DNA of 64,000 bases from an uncultured Phocaeicola sp. Lineage in GTDB: Bacteria > Bacteroidota > Bacteroidia > Bacteroidales > Bacteroidaceae. Positions 35,725 to 44,524 of this stretch are shown here, piece by piece. The position numbers and the translations under genes were made by a program. The notes under the pieces were generated by a model. That model had not been told where the DNA came from and did no database searches. It worked only from the letters and a program-made list of their open reading frames with translations. Position 1 is the stretch's first letter; each line of letters begins with the position of its first letter. The stretch covers positions 18,777-82,776 of the forward strand of contig CALUJS010000008.1 in the NCBI GenBank assembly GCA_944321015.1, read 5' to 3'.

Positions 35725-37410
35725 ATGAAACACGTACAAAAGTTGATGTCGGCAGCCGTTCTGTCGGCATGTGTGTTGCCGGTGGCAGCACAGTATCCCA
35801 CTATCCCCGATTCGATAGCAGCTCGCATAGAGCGTCAGCAAGGAGAAATAGACCGTCTGTCGAACGAAGCTTGGAATAAGGCACAGCCTGTCGTGGAGCA
35901 GGAAGCCGCCAATGGTCGTCCTTACAAGCCTTGGGCTTCCAAACCGAGCGATTTGCTGAAAGCAGATATTCCCGCATTCCCCGGTGCTGAAGGCGGAGGT
36001 GCCTATACGCCGGGCGGACGCGGCGGCAAGGTGTTGGTGGTGACCAATCTGAATGACCGTGGTCCCGGTTCGTTCCGCGAAGCATGCGAGACGGGAGGTG
36101 CGCGTATCATTGTGTTCAACGTGTCGGGTGTCATTCGCCTGAAGAGTCCGATTAACGTGCGTGCTCCCTATGTCACCATTGCAGGTCAGACTGCTCCGGG
36201 CGATGGTATTTGCGTGACCGGTGCTTCGTTCTTGATTGATACGCATGATGTGGTCATCCGTCACATGCGTTTCCGTCGCGGGGCGACAGACGTGGCTTTC
36301 CGCGATGATGCGCTGGGTGGCAACGGTGTCGGCAACATTATGATTGACCACGTGTCGGCTTCGTGGGGCTTGGATGAAAACATGTCCATGTATCGCCACG
36401 TGTACAATCGCGACCCGAAAACGAAGAAGGGCGAGAAACTTCCCACGGTAAATATCACTATCCAGAACTCCATCTTTTCGGAAGCTCTCGATACGTACAA
36501 CCATGCCTTTGGTTCCACCATTGGCGGACACAACTGTATGTTTGCCCGCAATCTCTTTGCTTCCAACATCAGCCGCAACTGCTCCATCGGCATGAACGAA
36601 GACTTTAACTTCGTAAACAATGTTACGTTCAACTGGTGGAACCGCTCGGTCGACGGTGGCGATCATACGAGCCGCTTGAACATCATCAACAATAACTTCA
36701 AACCGGGCCCCATTACTCCCGAAGGCAAGCCCATCAGCTACCGCATTGTAAAACTCGATTCCGGTCGTGCCAAGGAGAATCGCGATCAGTACGGTAAAGC
36801 CTATGTGACAGGCAATGTGGTGTGGGGCAATGAAGCCGTCACCAAGGATAACTGGGCCGGCGGTGTACAGATTGGCAATGGCCCTGTCCCTGCAGAGCGT
36901 TTGCCGGAGATACGTATGGACAAGCCTTTCCCGATGCCCAATGTGACTATCATGCCGGCCAAGGAGGCCTACAACTATGTGTTGGACAACGTAGGAGCAA
37001 CCTTCCCCAAACGCGACGCAGTGGATGCTCGTGTCATCGAAACCGTGAAGACCGGGAAGGCCATCTATGCCGCCGATGCCAAAGAGTTTACCACTCCCTA
37101 TGTGAAGCGTCGTCTTCCGGCCGATTCCTACAAGTTGGGTATCATCACTCATCCGAGTCAGGTAGGTGGTCTGCCCGAATACAAAGGAACTCCGGTCGTG
37201 GATAGCGACAACGACGGTATGCCCGACGCATGGGAAATCAAATACGGCCTCAATCCGAATGACCCGAGTGACGCCGTGAAGGACTGCAATGGCGACGGAT
37301 ACACGAATATTGAGAAATACATCAACGGCATTGATCCGACCAAGAAAGTGGATTGGACGGATGTGAAGAACAACCATGATACATTGGCCGGACGAAAGAG
37401 CTTGTTATAA
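35725..37410 (+). CDS. Secreted family 1 polysaccharide lyase (pectate lyase)
   Basis: 561 aa with a signal peptide (AAVLSACVLPVAAQ). The PL1 beta-helix begins at PAFPGAEGGGAYTPGGRGGK near residue 90 and includes FNVSGVIRLKSPINVRAPYV, TIAGQTAPGDGI and IDHVSASWGLDEN (D208, H209). A C-terminal calcium-binding segment starts at D493 (DSDNDGMPDAWE, then DCNGDGYTNIEKY). It should cleave pectate or another uronate-rich polymer. The start of the 1028-aa gene is 34 bases downstream, so they form an operon. It shares domain order with the PL1 lipoprotein at 18911-21415 but lacks the N-terminal modules and the lipobox. Confidence 0.9.
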   Translation: MKHVQKLMSAAVLSACVLPVAAQYPTIPDSIAARIERQQGEIDRLSNEAWNKAQPVVEQEAANGRPYKPWASKPSDLLKADIPAFPGAEGGGAYTPGGRGGKVLVVTNLNDRGPGSFREACETGGARIIVFNVSGVIRLKSPINVRAPYVTIAGQTAPGDGICVTGASFLIDTHDVVIRHMRFRRGATDVAFRDDALGGNGVGNIMIDHVSASWGLDENMSMYRHVYNRDPKTKKGEKLPTVNITIQNSIFSEALDTYNHAFGSTIGGHNCMFARNLFASNISRNCSIGMNEDFNFVNNVTFNWWNRSVDGGDHTSRLNIINNNFKPGPITPEGKPISYRIVKLDSGRAKENRDQYGKAYVTGNVVWGNEAVTKDNWAGGVQIGNGPVPAERLPEIRMDKPFPMPNVTIMPAKEAYNYVLDNVGATFPKRDAVDARVIETVKTGKAIYAADAKEFTTPYVKRRLPADSYKLGIITHPSQVGGLPEYKGTPVVDSDNDGMPDAWEIKYGLNPNDPSDAVKDCNGDGYTNIEKYINGIDPTKKVDWTDVKNNHDTLAGRKSLL

Positions 37411-37443
37411 TGTATAGCCTATAATCTAAATAATCAATAATCG

Positions 37444-40400
37444 ATGAAATCAATCCATTTAAAGACTTTGGCTTTGGGATTGCTTACAGTAGGGTTTGTG
37501 CAGATGAATGCACAAACCTTTGCTGTTCAGACCAAAGGGGAGCATCTGTCTTATGTCACCGATGACAGAGGCAATCGTGTGTTGGATTACTCCACATGCG
37601 GTTATCGTAATTCCAATGTGGATATTCCCAATGTGGACAATGTTGTGTTTGTACCCTGTCAAACGGGTGATAACAGCGAGCGCATTCAGCGTGCATTAGA
37701 CTATGTGGGCTCTTTGAAGCCGAATGCTGACGGCTTCCGTGGCGCTGTATTATTGGACAAAGGGACATTTGAGCTTTCTGAGCCGTTGCGTATCAGTGTT
37801 TCCGGAGTGGTGCTTCGCGGAGTGTCGAAAGAAGAGACTGTGCTGAAGAAGACCGGAGTAGATCGTTGTGCGCTTATCTACATAGAAGGTATAAACGATT
37901 GCAAGGAGACGGCAACGACCGATATTGTTACAGACTATGTGCCGGTAAATGCGTTGACTTTTGAAGTTGAGCGGGGAACCGGTTTGCAGGCCGGCGAGCG
38001 TGTCATGATATATCGTCCTTGCACAAAAGAGTGGATAGCTTCGCTCGGATGTGGCATCTTTGGCGGTGGTATCAGCGCATTAGGTTGGAAAGAAGGCGAT
38101 GTCGATTTGTATTGGGACAGAACCATCACAGCTGTGGACGGCAACAAAGTGACCATTGATGCTCCGGTGTCGATGGCATTGGATAAAGCATACGGGCAAT
38201 GCACCCTTTCTCCTTACGTTTGGGAAGGCCGTGTGGCCGATGCCGGCGTGGAGAATCTGACGCTGATGTCCGATTACAATAAGAAATATCCGATGGATGA
38301 AGACCACTGCTGGAGCGGCATCTCGATAGAAAATGCCGAGAATTGCTGGGTGCGTATGGTAGACTTCAGGCACTTTGCCGGCAGCGCAGTGATTGTGCAG
38401 CGCACCGGTGCTCGTGTCACGGTGGAGGACTGTCGTTCGTTGGAACCGGTGTCCGAGTTGGCCGGTATGCGTCGCCGTTCGTTCTACACGATGGGACAAC
38501 AAGTGCTTTTCCAGCGTTGCTATTCAGAGTATGCCATGAATGACTTTGTGGCCGGATACAGCGCCGCAGGTCCGAACGCCTTTGTGCAGTGCGATTCGTG
38601 GGAATCCAACAGTTTCAGCGGTTCCATCGGTTCATGGGCGGCAGGATTGCTGTTTGATATCGTCAACATCGACGGACACGACCTGATGTTTGCCAATCTG
38701 GGGCAGGACAAGGTGGGAGCCGGATGGAACACCGGCAACAGCCTCTTCTGGCAATGCACCGCCAATGAGCTGTTCTGCTACACTCCGGTGAAAGATGCGC
38801 CCAATCGTGCTTACGGCTGCTGGGGAGCCTTCTCGGGCGATGGCGAATGGGCCGAATCCAACAACCACGTGAAGCCGCGCAGTTGCTTCTATGCCCAACT
38901 GGCCGACCGTTTGCAACAGAATGTGGATGAGCGTGCGCGCATATTGCCACGTTCGACCAATGCCAGCACCAGCCCCACGTTGGAACAGGCGGCCATGATG
39001 GCCAAGGAGTCGTTGGAGCCTCGCCTTACGCTTGACATGTGGATTCAGCAAGGTTCTTTCCCCGCATCAGTAGAAACCGCCGGGCTGAAATCGGTGGACG
39101 ACATCAAGGCTGAGGCAAAACCGGCTCCGGCCAAGATGAAGTTTGACATCGTCAACGGACATCTGGTGGCCGATGGCAAATTGCTCGAAGGCAACCGTCA
39201 GGAAGTGACGTGGTGGAACGGACGTACGAAATACAACGCCATCAGCAAGGCCAAACCGCACGTCACCCGTTTTGTCCCCGACCAGGAAGGACTGGGACTG
39301 ACCGACCGCATCGACTCCACCATCGTGAGCATGAAGCGCAGAGGCTGTGTGGCATTCGACCATAATTATGGCCTGTGGTACGACTTGCGCCGCACCGACC
39401 ATGAGCGCATCCGCCGCCGCGACGGCGATGTGTGGGCGCCGCTCTACGAGCAGCCTTTCGGCCGTTCCGGTCAGGGCAAGGCTTGGGACGGGTTGAGCAA
39501 ATACGACCTGACCCGCCCGAACGCATGGTATTGGTATCGCCTGAAATCGTTTGCCGACAAGGCCGAGACCGAAGGCATATTGCTTTATCATCAGAACTAT
39601 TTCCAGCACAACATTCTGGAGGCCGGCGCGCATTGGGTGGACTGCCCGTGGCGCGACGCCAACAACATCAACAACACCGACATGGGCGAACCGGTCAACT
39701 TTGCCGGCGACAAACGCATCTTCGTGGCCGACAAGTTCTACGACGAGAACCATCCCGTGCGTCGTGAGCTCCATCGTCAGTACATCCGTCAGTGTTTGGA
39801 CAACTTTGCCGACAACCGCAATGTCATCCAGTTCATCAGTGCGGAATACACCGGTCCGCTTCACTTCACCGAGTTCTGGCTCGACTGCATTGCCGAGTGG
39901 GAACAGGAGACGGGCAAAGACGCTTTGATTGCGCTGAGCGCCACCAAGGATGTGCAGGATGCCATTCTGGCCGATCCGAAGCGTGCAGCCGTGGTCGACA
40001 TCATCGACATCCGCTACTGGCATTACCGCAACGACGGTTCGGCCTATGCGCCCGAGGGCGGCAAGAACATGGCTCCCCGTCAGCACGCCCGCAAGATGAA
40101 AGTCGGAAGCATGGGCTACGCGGGTGCCTATAAGGCGGTGAGCGAATATCGCACGAAATATCCCGATAAGGCCGTGATACTGACCGCACAGGATTATCCG
40201 GCACAAGGTTGGGCCGTATTGATGGGCGGCGGTTCCTGTCCGGTGCTCCGTGTGGAGGACGATGATTTTCTGGCCGACGTGCCTTATATGAACGTTGTTC
40301 CGTCAGAAACCGGTGACTATGAGATGATAGCCGGCGAGAAGCAGGGCGCCGTCCTGAACGTTCACAAGGCGATGGACGTGCCCGTGTCGTTGCCTTCCGG

Positions 40401-40530
40401 CAAGTATTGCGTGAAATACATCCATCCGAAGAGTTGCAAGGTGACGGTGGTTGCCAAGAGCGTGAAGGTGAAAGGCGACTACACGTTGCGTGCCGACAAG
40501 GAAGGCATCTACTGGCTGCAGAAACTGTAA
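37444..40530 (+). CDS. Large secreted beta-helix plus TIM-barrel-like protein, probable carbohydrate-active enzyme
   Basis: 1028 aa with a signal peptide (LALGLLTVGFVQMNAQ). Residues about 25-530 look like a right-handed beta-helix with a pectinase/Pectate_lyase_3-like start (NSERIQRALDYVG, FRGAVLLDKGTFEL, VVLRGVSKEETVLKKTG). Residues about 570-1000 look like a TIM barrel of glycoside hydrolase clan A character: GCVAFDHNYGLWYD, LYHQNYFQHNILEAGAHWVD, VIQFISAEYTGPLHFTEFW. E801 in SAEYTGP is a candidate acid/base; no clear second Glu was found where a GH-A nucleophile would be expected. It may correspond to the family annotated DUF6298, which I recall only tentatively. Co-transcribed with the PL1 gene. 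Confidence 0.65.
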   Translation: MKSIHLKTLALGLLTVGFVQMNAQTFAVQTKGEHLSYVTDDRGNRVLDYSTCGYRNSNVDIPNVDNVVFVPCQTGDNSERIQRALDYVGSLKPNADGFRGAVLLDKGTFELSEPLRISVSGVVLRGVSKEETVLKKTGVDRCALIYIEGINDCKETATTDIVTDYVPVNALTFEVERGTGLQAGERVMIYRPCTKEWIASLGCGIFGGGISALGWKEGDVDLYWDRTITAVDGNKVTIDAPVSMALDKAYGQCTLSPYVWEGRVADAGVENLTLMSDYNKKYPMDEDHCWSGISIENAENCWVRMVDFRHFAGSAVIVQRTGARVTVEDCRSLEPVSELAGMRRRSFYTMGQQVLFQRCYSEYAMNDFVAGYSAAGPNAFVQCDSWESNSFSGSIGSWAAGLLFDIVNIDGHDLMFANLGQDKVGAGWNTGNSLFWQCTANELFCYTPVKDAPNRAYGCWGAFSGDGEWAESNNHVKPRSCFYAQLADRLQQNVDERARILPRSTNASTSPTLEQAAMMAKESLEPRLTLDMWIQQGSFPASVETAGLKSVDDIKAEAKPAPAKMKFDIVNGHLVADGKLLEGNRQEVTWWNGRTKYNAISKAKPHVTRFVPDQEGLGLTDRIDSTIVSMKRRGCVAFDHNYGLWYDLRRTDHERIRRRDGDVWAPLYEQPFGRSGQGKAWDGLSKYDLTRPNAWYWYRLKSFADKAETEGILLYHQNYFQHNILEAGAHWVDCPWRDANNINNTDMGEPVNFAGDKRIFVADKFYDENHPVRRELHRQYIRQCLDNFADNRNVIQFISAEYTGPLHFTEFWLDCIAEWEQETGKDALIALSATKDVQDAILADPKRAAVVDIIDIRYWHYRNDGSAYAPEGGKNMAPRQHARKMKVGSMGYAGAYKAVSEYRTKYPDKAVILTAQDYPAQGWAVLMGGGSCPVLRVEDDDFLADVPYMNVVPSETGDYEMIAGEKQGAVLNVHKAMDVPVSLPSGKYCVKYIHPKSCKVTVVAKSVKVKGDYTLRADKEGIYWLQKL

Positions 40531-40555
40531 TTGTTTTTTCTGAATAATGTTTATT

Positions 40556-40591
40556 CCCCTTGAGGCCGTGCGATGAGCCGGTTTCAAGGGG
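40556..40591. terminator. Terminator between the beta-helix gene and miaA
   Basis: CCCCTTGA pairs with TCAAGGGG and is followed by ATTTT on the plus side. Confidence 0.75.
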
Positions 40592-40633
40592 ATTTTCGTA
40601 TCGGTCCGCTTGATGCGTTGCTTTCGGGCGGAG

Positions 40634-40690
40634 ATATGGTCGCCCGCGTCCGGGGATATGGCCGCTCGCGTGCGGGAATATGGCGGCTTA
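40634..40690. repeat. 22-bp palindromic tandem array, copy E (about 2.5 units)
   Basis: ATATGG at 40634, 40656 and 40678 in 22-base steps, with cores GCCCGCGTCCGG and GCTCGCGTGCGG. The third unit runs straight into the miaA stop codon (40688-40690), so the array forms the start of the miaA 3' untranslated region, ahead of the hairpin at 40556-40591. Confidence 0.85.
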
Positions 40691-41596
40691 CTGCAGGCGG
40701 GCGAGTTGATCCTCGATGTGGGCGAGCAGGGCTTCCTGTTCGTCGGGATGGAACCATCGGATGGAAGTGTCGCGCTTGAACCACGTCATTTGTTTGCGTG
40801 AGTAGATGCGCGTGTTTTGTTTTATTTTTTCGATGGCGAACGGCAGTTCCCAAGTGCCGTCGAAATAGTTGAACAGCTCTTTGTAACCCACGGTATTGAG
40901 CGAGTTCAGGTGGCGGTGCGGATAGATGCGGCGGGCCTCTTCCACCAGTCCGTCGGCAATCATCTGGTCCACGCGTTGGTTGATGCGTGCGTACAACTCT
41001 TCGCGCTCCCGCCGGAGGCCGATTTTGAGGATGTGGAACGGGCGTTGTTTCGGTGTTCGGGTGCGGAATGAGGTATAGCTTCGCCCCGTCATGTAGCATA
41101 TTTCGAGCGCGTGGATGACCCGTTTGGGATTTTTCCGGTCTACGATGTCGTAATATTCGGGGTCGAGCAGTTTCAGTTCGGCGCACAATGCGTCCAGTCC
41201 CACAGCCTTGTAATGTTCCATCATGTGCGTACGCGTTTCGGCATCCACGGTCGGTATGTCGTCAATGCCGTTGCACACGGCGTCGACGTACATCATGGAG
41301 CCTCCCGTCATGAGCAACACGTCGTGGGTGCGGAACAGTTCGTCGGCCAGCCGCAGGGCGTCGGCTTCATATTGGGCGGCACTATAATAATCGTCGAGCT
41401 TCAGCGTGCCGATGAAATAGTGTTTGACCCGTGCCAGTTGTTCGTCGGTGGGCGCGGCGGTTCCTATTTTCAAGTCGGCATACAGTTGGCGCGAGTCCGA
41501 CGAAAGGATGGGCGAGTGGTATTTTTCGGCGATGGACAGGCTCAGCTCGGTTTTTCCTACTCCCGTAGGCCCGACCAGCACGATGAGGCATTTCAT
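40688..41596 (-). CDS. miaA: tRNA dimethylallyltransferase MiaA
   Basis: 302 aa from the ATG at 41596 ([17 protein letters not shown]); the longer start at 41629 overlaps a terminator hairpin and was rejected. P-loop residues are 9-16. [33 protein letters not shown] and [12 protein letters not shown] are all family signatures, and the tail has [16 protein letters not shown]. It isopentenylates A37 of tRNAs that read UNN codons. It lies at the distal end of the lipid A operon, separated by a hairpin at 41626-41665, so its expression may be partly independent. Confidence 0.96.
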   Translation of the reverse strand: MKCLIVLVGPTGVGKTELSLSIAEKYHSPILSSDSRQLYADLKIGTAAPTDEQLARVKHYFIGTLKLDDYYSAAQYEADALRLADELFRTHDVLLMTGGSMMYVDAVCNGIDDIPTVDAETRTHMMEHYKAVGLDALCAELKLLDPEYYDIVDRKNPKRVIHALEICYMTGRSYTSFRTRTPKQRPFHILKIGLRREREELYARINQRVDQMIADGLVEEARRIYPHRHLNSLNTVGYKELFNYFDGTWELPFAIEKIKQNTRIYSRKQMTWFKRDTSIRWFHPDEQEALLAHIEDQLARLQ

Positions 41597-41625
41597 AGGC
41601 GGCGTATTTTCGGTGTGGAGAAAAG

Positions 41626-41665
41626 ACAAGAGGGGATGTCAGGAACTGGTGACACCCCCTCTTGT
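41626..41665 (-). terminator. Terminator or attenuator between the pRiA4b-type gene and miaA
   Basis: ACAAGAGGGG-TGTCA pairs with TGACACCCCCTCTTGT (one bulge), with CTTTTCTCC following in the minus direction. It sits 27 bases after the upstream gene's stop and 29 bases before miaA. Confidence 0.8.
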
Positions 41666-41692
41666 TTGTTGTTATGGTGCAGAGGCGGATGG

Positions 41693-42244
41693 TTAATAGC
41701 GGTCGTAGCTGTTGCTGCCCTCGTCCATTTCAAAACCGTCCGGGTCGAACTCTTCGGGGTCGAACGACTGGTCGCCGTAGAAATTCTCGTCGAGGTCGAG
41801 CGAATTGTTGGTGTTGCTTTTGGCCATTTCGTCGAAGTCGATGGACTGTTTGGGCGCTTTGCCGTGTTTGCGCGAGCATTCCGGTTTGTCGAGGTCCTTA
41901 CCGGGGATGATTTCGGTCAGCTCGATGAAAAACACCCGTTCGGTCAGCGGGTCGAACACGTAGAGCAGGCGTTGCTTCTCTTCTTCTATCAGTTCGCTCA
42001 GGTGGGTGTCTTTCATTATCCAGCTGTCTTCGTCGGAGCTGGTACCCATGTCTTCCAAGGTTACCTCTTTCTCCTTTTCCCAGTCGCTGTCGCAAATGAA
42101 GAAGGAAGTCATCTGGTCGTCCTTGTAGCCACATGAGGTCAATATGGCCCGATGAAGGTTGAAGAATGTGGCGTCTGAGTCGATTTTGATTTCTCGCAGG
42201 AAGTCGTCTACTTCGTCGGATATGATTGTAAATCTGTAAATCAT
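41693..42244 (-). CDS. pRiA4b ORF-3-like protein (IS1096 passenger TnpR-type domain)
   Basis: 183 aa. The N-terminal half has the pRiA4b ORF-3 fold signature (MIYRFTIISDEVDDFLREIK, ATFFNLHRAIL, then FFICDSDWEKEKEVTL). The C-terminal half is very acidic with repeats such as SFDPEEFDPDGFEMDEG. Despite the database name, nothing here is a transposase or resolvase; the gene is embedded in the lpx-miaA operon in Bacteroidales generally, which suggests a housekeeping role that is still unknown. It starts 16 bases after lpxA. Confidence 0.85.
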   Translation of the reverse strand: MIYRFTIISDEVDDFLREIKIDSDATFFNLHRAILTSCGYKDDQMTSFFICDSDWEKEKEVTLEDMGTSSDEDSWIMKDTHLSELIEEEKQRLLYVFDPLTERVFFIELTEIIPGKDLDKPECSRKHGKAPKQSIDFDEMAKSNTNNSLDLDENFYGDQSFDPEEFDPDGFEMDEGSNSYDRY

Positions 42245-42260
42245 GATGTGTGATGTTGTT

Positions 42261-43028
42261 TTATCTGATTATGCCTCTTTGTGATTCCCTGACGAACGAG
42301 ACGATGTATTCTATCTCTTTGCTCATGGGAACCTCGGCTTGAACTTTTTCGATGGCATCGCTCACGTTCAGTCCGCTTTGGTAGATGATGCGGTATGCGT
42401 TGTGGATGTTTTCTATCAGTTCGTTCGAGAACCCGCGACGGCGCAATCCCACGATGTTGATGCCCGCATAGGTGATGGGTTCGCGTCCGGCAATGATGAA
42501 GGGGGGAATGTCTTTGCTGAACCGGCATCCGCCCTGAATCATGACGTATCCGCCCACGCGGCAGAACTGGTGCATCAGCACATTGGCGCTGACGATGGCA
42601 TTGTCGTCGATGATGACTTCGCCTGCCATCTTGGTGGAGTTGCCGATGATGCATCCGCTTCCCACACAGGCATCGTGTGCCACGTGGACGCCTTCCATCA
42701 GCAGGTTGTTGCTGCCCACGACGGTCTTGCCTTTCGATGCCGTGCCACGGTTGATGGTCACGTTCTCGCGGATGGTGTTGTTGTCGCCTATTTCGGCCGT
42801 GGTTTCTTCGCCACGGAACTTCAGGTCTTGCGGAATGGCTCCGATGACGGCGCCGGGGAAGATGCGGTTACCGTTGCCGATGCGTGCGCCATACATGATG
42901 TTGGCGTTGGACATGATGACGTTGTTGTCGCCAATGACAACATTCTTGTCAATGAACACGAACGGGCCTATTTCCACGTTCTCGCCAATCTTTGCTTCTG
43001 GATGGATATATGCTAAAGAGCTAATCAT
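42261..43028 (-). CDS. lpxA: UDP-N-acetylglucosamine O-acyltransferase LpxA
   Basis: 255 aa from the ATG at 43028 (MISSLAYIHPEAKIGENV), the normal length of LpxA. A longer reading from 43112 begins in the AT-rich gap and was rejected. Left-handed beta-helix hexapeptide repeats fill residues 5-190 (VEIGPF, VVIGDN, RIGNGN), with the catalytic His in EGVHVAHDACVGSGCIIGN. It transfers a 3-hydroxyacyl chain from ACP to UDP-GlcNAc, the first step of lipid A synthesis. It is 97 bases downstream of lpxC/fabZ in the lpxD-lpxC/fabZ-lpxA operon. Confidence 0.96.
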   Translation of the reverse strand: MISSLAYIHPEAKIGENVEIGPFVFIDKNVVIGDNNVIMSNANIMYGARIGNGNRIFPGAVIGAIPQDLKFRGEETTAEIGDNNTIRENVTINRGTASKGKTVVGSNNLLMEGVHVAHDACVGSGCIIGNSTKMAGEVIIDDNAIVSANVLMHQFCRVGGYVMIQGGCRFSKDIPPFIIAGREPITYAGINIVGLRRRGFSNELIENIHNAYRIIYQSGLNVSDAIEKVQAEVPMSKEIEYIVSFVRESQRGIIR

Positions 43029-43125
43029 AAAAGTATATAATAATGTAATTAGGAATAAACGGATTAAGAATGAAGAACACGGCATGGCGGCCGGGGGATT
43101 CTTCATTCTCAAAACGCTTCTTGGG

Positions 43126-44511
43126 TTATTTGTTTTTTACGATTTGTGCCATAAACTCGGCTTCGCATACGATTTTCTCACCTACGAACGCATACCCTTT
43201 CATGGTCGAGACTCCGCGCCGTATGGGTGCCAACAGCTCGACGCGGAAAATGAGCGTGTCGCCCGGAACCACCTTTTGGCGGAATTTCACGTTGTCAATC
43301 TTGAGGAAGTAGGTGGAGTATCTTTCCGGCTCGTCTACGGAGTTCAGCACCAGCAGTCCGCCCACTTGGGCCATGGCTTCTATCTGGAGCACGCCCGGCA
43401 TGACGGGCTCTTGCGGGAAGTGTCCCGTGAAGAAAGGCTCGTTGGCGGTGATGTTTTTCACGCCCACGATGTAGTTGGCGCCTATGGCGATTACTTTGTC
43501 GACCAATTGGAATGGATAGCGGTGGGGCAGGAGTTCGCGGATGCGGTTGACGTCCATGATGGGCGTTTCGTTGCAGTTGTATATGGGTGCCTGTATTTCG
43601 TGCTGCTTGATTTCTTTGCGCAGCAGGCGTGCGAACTTGTTGTTTACCGTATGTCCCGGGCGGGTGGCAATGATGCGTCCTTTGAGGGGTTTGCCTATAA
43701 GGGCCAGGTCGCCGATGAGGTCGAGCAGTTTGTGACGTGCCGGTTCGTTGGGCCACACCAGCGGTTTGTTGTTCAGGTAGCCCATTTTGGTGGCATCGCG
43801 ATGTTCCACCTTCATCACGTCGGCCAGGCGGTCGAACTGGGCTTGCGGCATTTGTTGCTCGTAGATGACGATGGCGTTGTCGAGGTCGCCTCCCTTGATG
43901 AGGCCAGCCGCAAGCAGCGGCTCAATCTCGCGAACGAATACGAACGTGCGGCTGGATGCAATCTCCGTGGGGAAATCGGCCATGTTGTCCAACGTGGCAA
44001 ACTGGTTCGACAGGATGCGCGAGTTGTAGGAAACCAACACGTTCACGCTGAAGTTCTCGTCGGGGAGGACGATGATGGACGAACCGGTGTTCTCGTCCTT
44101 GTATTCTATTTTGGACTTGATGATATAGTAGTCTTTTACGGCGTTCTGTTCTGCTATGCCCACGCGTTCGATGTTTTCCACATACGCCTTTGCGCTTCCG
44201 TCGAGGATGGGGAACTCGGGTCCGTTGACCTGTATGAGACAGTTATCGATGCCGGCGGCGTAGAGGGCTGCCAACCCGTGTTCCACCGTACTGACTTTTA
44301 CGCCATTCTTGGAGAGCACTGTGCCTCGTGTGGTTTCGCTCACGTTTTCTGCAACGGCATCGATGATGGGTTGTCCTTCCACGTCGATACGCTGTATCTT
44401 ATAGCCATGATTGTCCGGAGCAGGGTTGAAAGTCACTGTCAGGTTCAAACCGGTATGAAGGCCTTTTCCGCAGAGGGAGAAGCTGCCTTTGAGTGTTTTC
44501 TGTTTCAACAT
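43126..44511 (-). CDS. lpxC/fabZ: LpxC-FabZ fusion: UDP-3-O-acyl-GlcNAc deacetylase / 3-hydroxyacyl-ACP dehydratase
   Basis: 461 aa carrying two enzymes. Residues 1-305 are LpxC, with LKGSFSLCGKGLHTGLNLTV, VEHGLAALYAAGIDNC and the zinc/catalytic EPARHKLLDLIGDLALIG. Residues about 315-461 are FabZ, with LLPHRYPFQLVDKVI (catalytic His) and GHFPQEPVMPGVLQIEAMAQ (catalytic Glu). LpxC commits the cell to lipid A and FabZ dehydrates the same 3-hydroxyacyl-ACP pool that feeds LpxA and LpxD, so the fusion links the competing pathways in one chain. This fusion is a known Bacteroidota arrangement. Confidence 0.97.
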   Translation of the reverse strand: MLKQKTLKGSFSLCGKGLHTGLNLTVTFNPAPDNHGYKIQRIDVEGQPIIDAVAENVSETTRGTVLSKNGVKVSTVEHGLAALYAAGIDNCLIQVNGPEFPILDGSAKAYVENIERVGIAEQNAVKDYYIIKSKIEYKDENTGSSIIVLPDENFSVNVLVSYNSRILSNQFATLDNMADFPTEIASSRTFVFVREIEPLLAAGLIKGGDLDNAIVIYEQQMPQAQFDRLADVMKVEHRDATKMGYLNNKPLVWPNEPARHKLLDLIGDLALIGKPLKGRIIATRPGHTVNNKFARLLRKEIKQHEIQAPIYNCNETPIMDVNRIRELLPHRYPFQLVDKVIAIGANYIVGVKNITANEPFFTGHFPQEPVMPGVLQIEAMAQVGGLLVLNSVDEPERYSTYFLKIDNVKFRQKVVPGDTLIFRVELLAPIRRGVSTMKGYAFVGEKIVCEAEFMAQIVKNK

Positions 44512-44524
44512 GGTTGCTATGTGT

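Noticed and set aside
41693..42244. A transposon gene because of the IS1096 passenger/TnpR family name
   Set aside because: No transposase, inverted repeats or target duplication surround it, and it sits with 16-base spacing in a housekeeping operon.
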